From positions 1 to 64,000 of the forward strand of contig NZ_VDMO01000012.1 of assembly GCF_006335125.1 (NCBI RefSeq): a DNA stretch of 64,000 nucleotides. The letters run 5' to 3'. Below are positions 60,572-64,000 of this stretch, piece by piece. The first letter of the stretch is position 1. Every line of letters starts with the position of its first letter. Origin of the DNA: Deinococcus radiopugnans ATCC 19172. GTDB taxonomy: Bacteria; Deinococcota; Deinococci; Deinococcales; Deinococcaceae. A program made the position numbers and the translations under genes. Under the pieces are notes generated by a model. That model was not told the origin of the DNA and made no database searches. It saw only the letters and a list, made by a program, of their open reading frames with translations.

Positions 60572-61231
60572 CTACCCGAGCGCCCGCCAGCCCAGCAGCA
60601 GTGCGGCCATACTCGCCACGCCCATGACCACCAAAGCCTGTTTGCGGGTCTTTTTGAGGTACAGCAGGATGCCGATGCCGGTCACCGCCACCAACGTCAG
60701 GATGCCGCCGCTCACGTCGATCAGCCAACTCCAGGCCCCGCCTGCATCGCGGCCCCGGTGCAGATCGTTCAGGACCGCCACCCCGCCCTGGGCCAGAATC
60801 GTGGTGCTGTAGTTGCCCGTCCGCGTGTCGATCACGGTGTCGGCGCTGTAGCCCGGTCCCAGAAAGGAGAGGCTGGCCTCAGTGCCGTCCAGACGGGGTT
60901 CCTCGGCGCGGCCCCGCAATCCCTGCTGGGCGCGCAATTCCTCGGCCACGGTCAGCCAGTCCACTGTCCCCGCGCTGATCCAGCCCGTGGGCAGCGTGCC
61001 GCTGACCTCATGCCGGACTTCCGAATTGCCGAAGGCCCAGTCGGGATGGTTGAGCGTCATGCCGGTCAGGGCGAAGAACAGCACCACCAGCAGGCTGATC
61101 ATGGACGTGTAGGTGTGCAGCCAGCGCAGCCAGACGTGACTGCGCGCCTTGAGAGTGCGGGGGCGTGGGGCTGGACGTGGGGAGGGCGCGCCCTCCGCTC
61201 CCTGCGGCTCAGGCTTTGCCGTAAGCGACAC
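60572..61231 (-). CDS. PepSY-associated transmembrane protein
   Basis: 219 residues. Helix 1 at about 42-60 (SMISLLVVLFFALTGMTL, preceded by WLRWLHTYTS, the PepSY-TM signature), a periplasmic PepSY-like part (about 65-165), then helices at about 170-190 and 198-217. The start of this gene overlaps the end of the DUF2271 gene. PepSY-TM proteins pass electrons across the membrane in flavin or iron-linked systems. Confidence 0.75.
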   Translation of the reverse strand: MSLTAKPEPQGAEGAPSPRPAPRPRTLKARSHVWLRWLHTYTSMISLLVVLFFALTGMTLNHPDWAFGNSEVRHEVSGTLPTGWISAGTVDWLTVAEELRAQQGLRGRAEEPRLDGTEASLSFLGPGYSADTVIDTRTGNYSTTILAQGGVAVLNDLHRGRDAGGAWSWLIDVSGGILTLVAVTGIGILLYLKKTRKQALVVMGVASMAALLLGWRALG

Positions 61232-61766
61232 TGGCGGCCTCGATATCGTTGTCTGCGCCTAGCGTTTTCTTGAAGGCGCTGGCACCCACCGTGACCTTCT
61301 CGCGCACCAGGCTGTAAGGCCCGTGTTCCCGGGCCGTTTCGATGCAGACGTAATAATCGCCCTGTTCGGCCAGTTTTCCGGCGTCGGTCTTGCCGTCCCA
61401 CTTGACGGCGTAGCTGCCGGGATTGCGGGTGGCGCTGCTGACCGTGCTGACCAGTTCCGAGTTCTGCCGGGTCCAGCGGCGTAACTCGGCCAGCCAGCGG
61501 GGGTTCAGGCGATTTTGCTGCACCCAGACGGTCAGATTACGAACCGTGTCGCCCGACTCGTTCTCGACCCACACGGCGACGTAAGGGCGTTTAACGCGGC
61601 CCGTGGCCTGGGTGGCGACGGTGAAGTTTACGTCCAGCGTCATGCCGGCGGCCCAGGGCTTGCCGGTGGCGGCGCTGGCGAGACTGCCGGGAAGCACACG
61701 TGAAAGGGTGAGGGCCGCGCCGGCGGCGGCCAGCTTGCGCAGGAAGGTGCGGCGAGTGTCGGTCAT
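61209..61766 (-). CDS. Tat-exported DUF2271 protein
   Basis: 185 residues with a twin-arginine signal (MTDTRRTFLRKLAAAGAALT). The mature part is the beta-sandwich DUF2271 (PYVAVWVENESGDTVRNLTV, GKTDAGKLAEQGDYYVCIET). DUF2271 genes are usually found with PepSY-TM and ApbE genes, as here. Confidence 0.8.
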   Translation of the reverse strand: MTDTRRTFLRKLAAAGAALTLSRVLPGSLASAATGKPWAAGMTLDVNFTVATQATGRVKRPYVAVWVENESGDTVRNLTVWVQQNRLNPRWLAELRRWTRQNSELVSTVSSATRNPGSYAVKWDGKTDAGKLAEQGDYYVCIETAREHGPYSLVREKVTVGASAFKKTLGADNDIEAASVAYGKA

Positions 61767-61822
61767 GGTGGGTTCTCCTAAAGTTGAATGTGGAAGGCGA
61801 GGTGAGGTTGTAGTAAATGGTC

Positions 61823-62878
61823 TCAGCGGACTGGAACGTCTGGAGGCCAGAGGGTACTGGGATGTCGCTGTCCGTCTGGCGTAATGATCAGGGCGGCGCA
61901 GCCAGGGGTGCCGTCGGTCAGTGTCAGCCCCGCCTGCAGTCCCAGCACACTCAGGGCGGTGGCGAGGGCATCGGCCGTGGCACAGTCGGGGGCGGTCACC
62001 GTCACACCAGAAACGTTCTGGACAGGCAGACCGCTGCGGGGGTCAATCAAGTGGGAGTGCCACCGGTCACCCACCTGCACGCCCCGGTAGGCGCTCCCGC
62101 TGCTGGCAAGCGCGCCGTTTTGAAGATGCACCTGCACCAGTGGTGGGTCGTCGTCGCGGGCGGTGAAGGGATCGGCCACCATAACCTCCAATCCTCGCCC
62201 GCCAGTGGTCCGCAGATCGCCCCCCGCATTGATCATCACGGCCCGGATACCAGGTAAACTCCAGGCCAGCTCAACCATCCGGTCCACGATCCAGCCTTTC
62301 GCCAGCGCGTTCAGGCCCAATGGATAGGCAGCGTGCAGGGTGGCGCTGCCGTCGTCGTGCAGCATCCAGGGGGCGCTCTGAAGATGCCTGACCAGCGCTG
62401 CCAAGCTCTCTGCGGCTGGCTCCTGACCTCGCGTGTCCGCCGTTTGCCACAGCTTGCCCAGGGCGTCCGCACCAGGATGGAAGGCCCCGGCCGTCACCTC
62501 GCGCCACCCGTCGGTCAGCACCAGCACCGTCTGTAGCTCGGGGCTGAGGGGGGTCTGCTGACCGGGTCGGGCCAGCCAGCGCGACAGTTCGCTGCCAGGA
62601 TCGAATCGATTAAACACCGCGCTCAGCCGCTCCAGTTCGTCCAGCGCGGCACGCTCAGCGGCCTCAGCCTGTCGGCGGGTCCGGGCCACCACCTGGATCT
62701 CGACCTCGGTGCCCAGCAACCGCTCATACACACTGCGTAGCCGGTAGGGGGGCCGCAGCACGGACAGGAGCGTGATCAGAGACGGGGACACGGGCACATT
62801 TTGATCAGCCTTGTTGAAGATTTGATGCAGGGGCCGCCCGGCTTCAACGCGAGAGGACTGGCGGGCGGGCACGGTCAT
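61823..62878 (-). CDS. apbE: FAD:protein FMN transferase
   Basis: 351 residues. ApbE hallmarks: GGDLRTTGGRG, HLIDPRSGLPV and the metal-binding ApbE tail APDCATADALATALSVLG. It attaches FMN to Thr/Ser of exported proteins using FAD. No clear signal peptide precedes it (about 40 N-terminal residues may be dispensable), so the start could lie later. Its start overlaps the stop of the gene at 62875 by four bases. Confidence 0.85.
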   Translation of the reverse strand: MTVPARQSSRVEAGRPLHQIFNKADQNVPVSPSLITLLSVLRPPYRLRSVYERLLGTEVEIQVVARTRRQAEAAERAALDELERLSAVFNRFDPGSELSRWLARPGQQTPLSPELQTVLVLTDGWREVTAGAFHPGADALGKLWQTADTRGQEPAAESLAALVRHLQSAPWMLHDDGSATLHAAYPLGLNALAKGWIVDRMVELAWSLPGIRAVMINAGGDLRTTGGRGLEVMVADPFTARDDDPPLVQVHLQNGALASSGSAYRGVQVGDRWHSHLIDPRSGLPVQNVSGVTVTAPDCATADALATALSVLGLQAGLTLTDGTPGCAALIITPDGQRHPSTLWPPDVPVR

Positions 62879-63450
62879 TTCTTCTGCAACGCGGCGATAT
62901 ACGTCTTCAAGGCGTCGGCGCCGCGTCCGTCTTTGAAGGGGTTGAACTTGCTGGGATCGAACTGGCTGCCCTGAGCGCCCGCGTTTACCGTGTTCCTGCC
63001 AGAGGCAGCGCCACCGCCCAAGCCCCCCAGGTTACCGGGCAACAGGACGCCCGCACTGTTCTGACCAGTCGCCTGCCGCTGGGCGCGTTGTGCCTCGCGT
63101 TCTTTCTCGTCTTTGATGACCAACGCGTCCAGGGCGGTGAGCTGTGTGTCGGTCAGAATCTTGTCCTCGATTTGCGTCAGGTACTTTTTGGCGTCGTTGG
63201 GCTGGATGCTGGTGGCCTTCTGCAAGGTGGTCAGGATGCTCAGCAGGCTCCTGGCCTGGGCCTTGGTCACAGCGGTGGCCTTATTTTTCTCAAGCCCTGG
63301 GAGCAGGCGAATGTCCTGCGCCAGGTCATTGGCCGGCTGCATCTGGGTCATGCGGGCGCGCTGCTCCGCGCTCAGGGTTTGCCCGCCTTGCTGGGCGAAG
63401 GCGAGGGTGGCGAGGGCAAGAACAGTGGTCAGAACTAGGACGTTATTCAT
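62875..63450 (-). CDS. Exported protein at the head of the ApbE operon
   Basis: 191 residues; signal peptide 1-19 (LTTVLALATLAFAQ). Helical central part (QARSLLSILTTLQKATSIQP, LTQIEDKILTDTQLTALDAL), Gly/Asn-rich linker, short C-terminal helix. It may be a small stress or metal-response protein like those next to two-component operons. Function unknown. Confidence 0.6.
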   Translation of the reverse strand: MNNVLVLTTVLALATLAFAQQGGQTLSAEQRARMTQMQPANDLAQDIRLLPGLEKNKATAVTKAQARSLLSILTTLQKATSIQPNDAKKYLTQIEDKILTDTQLTALDALVIKDEKEREAQRAQRQATGQNSAGVLLPGNLGGLGGGAASGRNTVNAGAQGSQFDPSKFNPFKDGRGADALKTYIAALQKK

Positions 63451-63692
63451 CGGGGTGCTCCTCTGGAATGGGGCGGAAAGTATGGAGATTCAGCTGACCT
63501 CTGCCCCAACATGCCGGTGCGGGGCATGGATGACAGCGTGCGGCGCCCGGACGAAGACGGCACGTAGGGTTGATGGAGATTTGCCGAAGACCCGGTTCAC
63601 AGCGCTGAGGCGGTCACGACAGTCGAAACAACCCCTGAATGTGGACCTTTGATCTTCGTCCAGCCTTCACGCGGGACGCCTACAGTGAGCGC

Positions 63693-64000
<308 letters not shown>

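Overview
The window looks like part of a large, mosaic, GC-rich plasmid of a Deinococcus-type bacterium. This is an inference. It rests on an iteron origin next to a replication initiator, a ParA/small partition pair and a plasmid primase, together with the codon use, the PRC-barrel/DUF2382 stress proteins and the mix of IS families. No rRNA, tRNA or CRISPR was seen.

Layout. 1-1,550: an IS5-type fragment and a complete IS4-type element. 1,565-18,240: a Tn3-family transposon (38-bp ends at 2175-2212 and 15525-15562) inserted in an AT-rich locus. Its cargo is a two-component system, a Sec-exported Gly/Ala-rich peptide with an internal double-glycine-like leader, a 45-residue membrane protein, an exported C39 peptidase, a predicted beta-barrel, two small membrane proteins, a LolA-like protein and an S41 peptidase. 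The Tn3 transposase is broken by an amber codon and an ISL3 insertion. A second, paralogous two-component pair lies just outside the right end, and the left flank keeps the 3' end of another Gly/Ala-rich peptide gene plus a four-helix membrane protein. 18,300-25,700: an IS4 relic, then an envelope/stress cluster (PRC-barrel, DUF2382, YqhA-like, small membrane proteins). 26,236-33,012: an IS3 element, secreted proteins, a beta-CASP RNase, a broken MFS transporter and an IS6 relic.

33,047-47,480 is the plasmid backbone: nine helically phased iterons, rep, plasmid-specific genes, a peptide-thioredoxin-TPR cluster, IS1182, prim-pol, parA and its partner, and genes with a DUF3846 domain or a J-domain. 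47,540-48,200 is a densely structured non-coding tract, part of which recurs near 58,530. 48,204-49,401 is a Fic/VbhA-type toxin-antitoxin pair. 49,985-55,487 encodes secreted proteins including two beta-propellers. 55,672-58,430 has a serine recombinase, VapBC, an XRE regulator and small plasmid genes. 58,919-64,000 has exported proteins, an ApbE/DUF2271/PepSY flavin cluster and the start of an OmpR-type response regulator.

How the genes fit together. The transposon cargo reads as one regulated secretion/maturation module. A membrane histidine kinase and NarL-type regulator sit divergently from the peptide operon, and a shared palindromic motif lies before the peptide operon, before the LolA/S41 operon and before the second kinase gene. 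Separately, three plasmid promoters carry the same palindrome inside the -35/-10 spacer, which suggests one plasmid repressor controlling several backbone genes.
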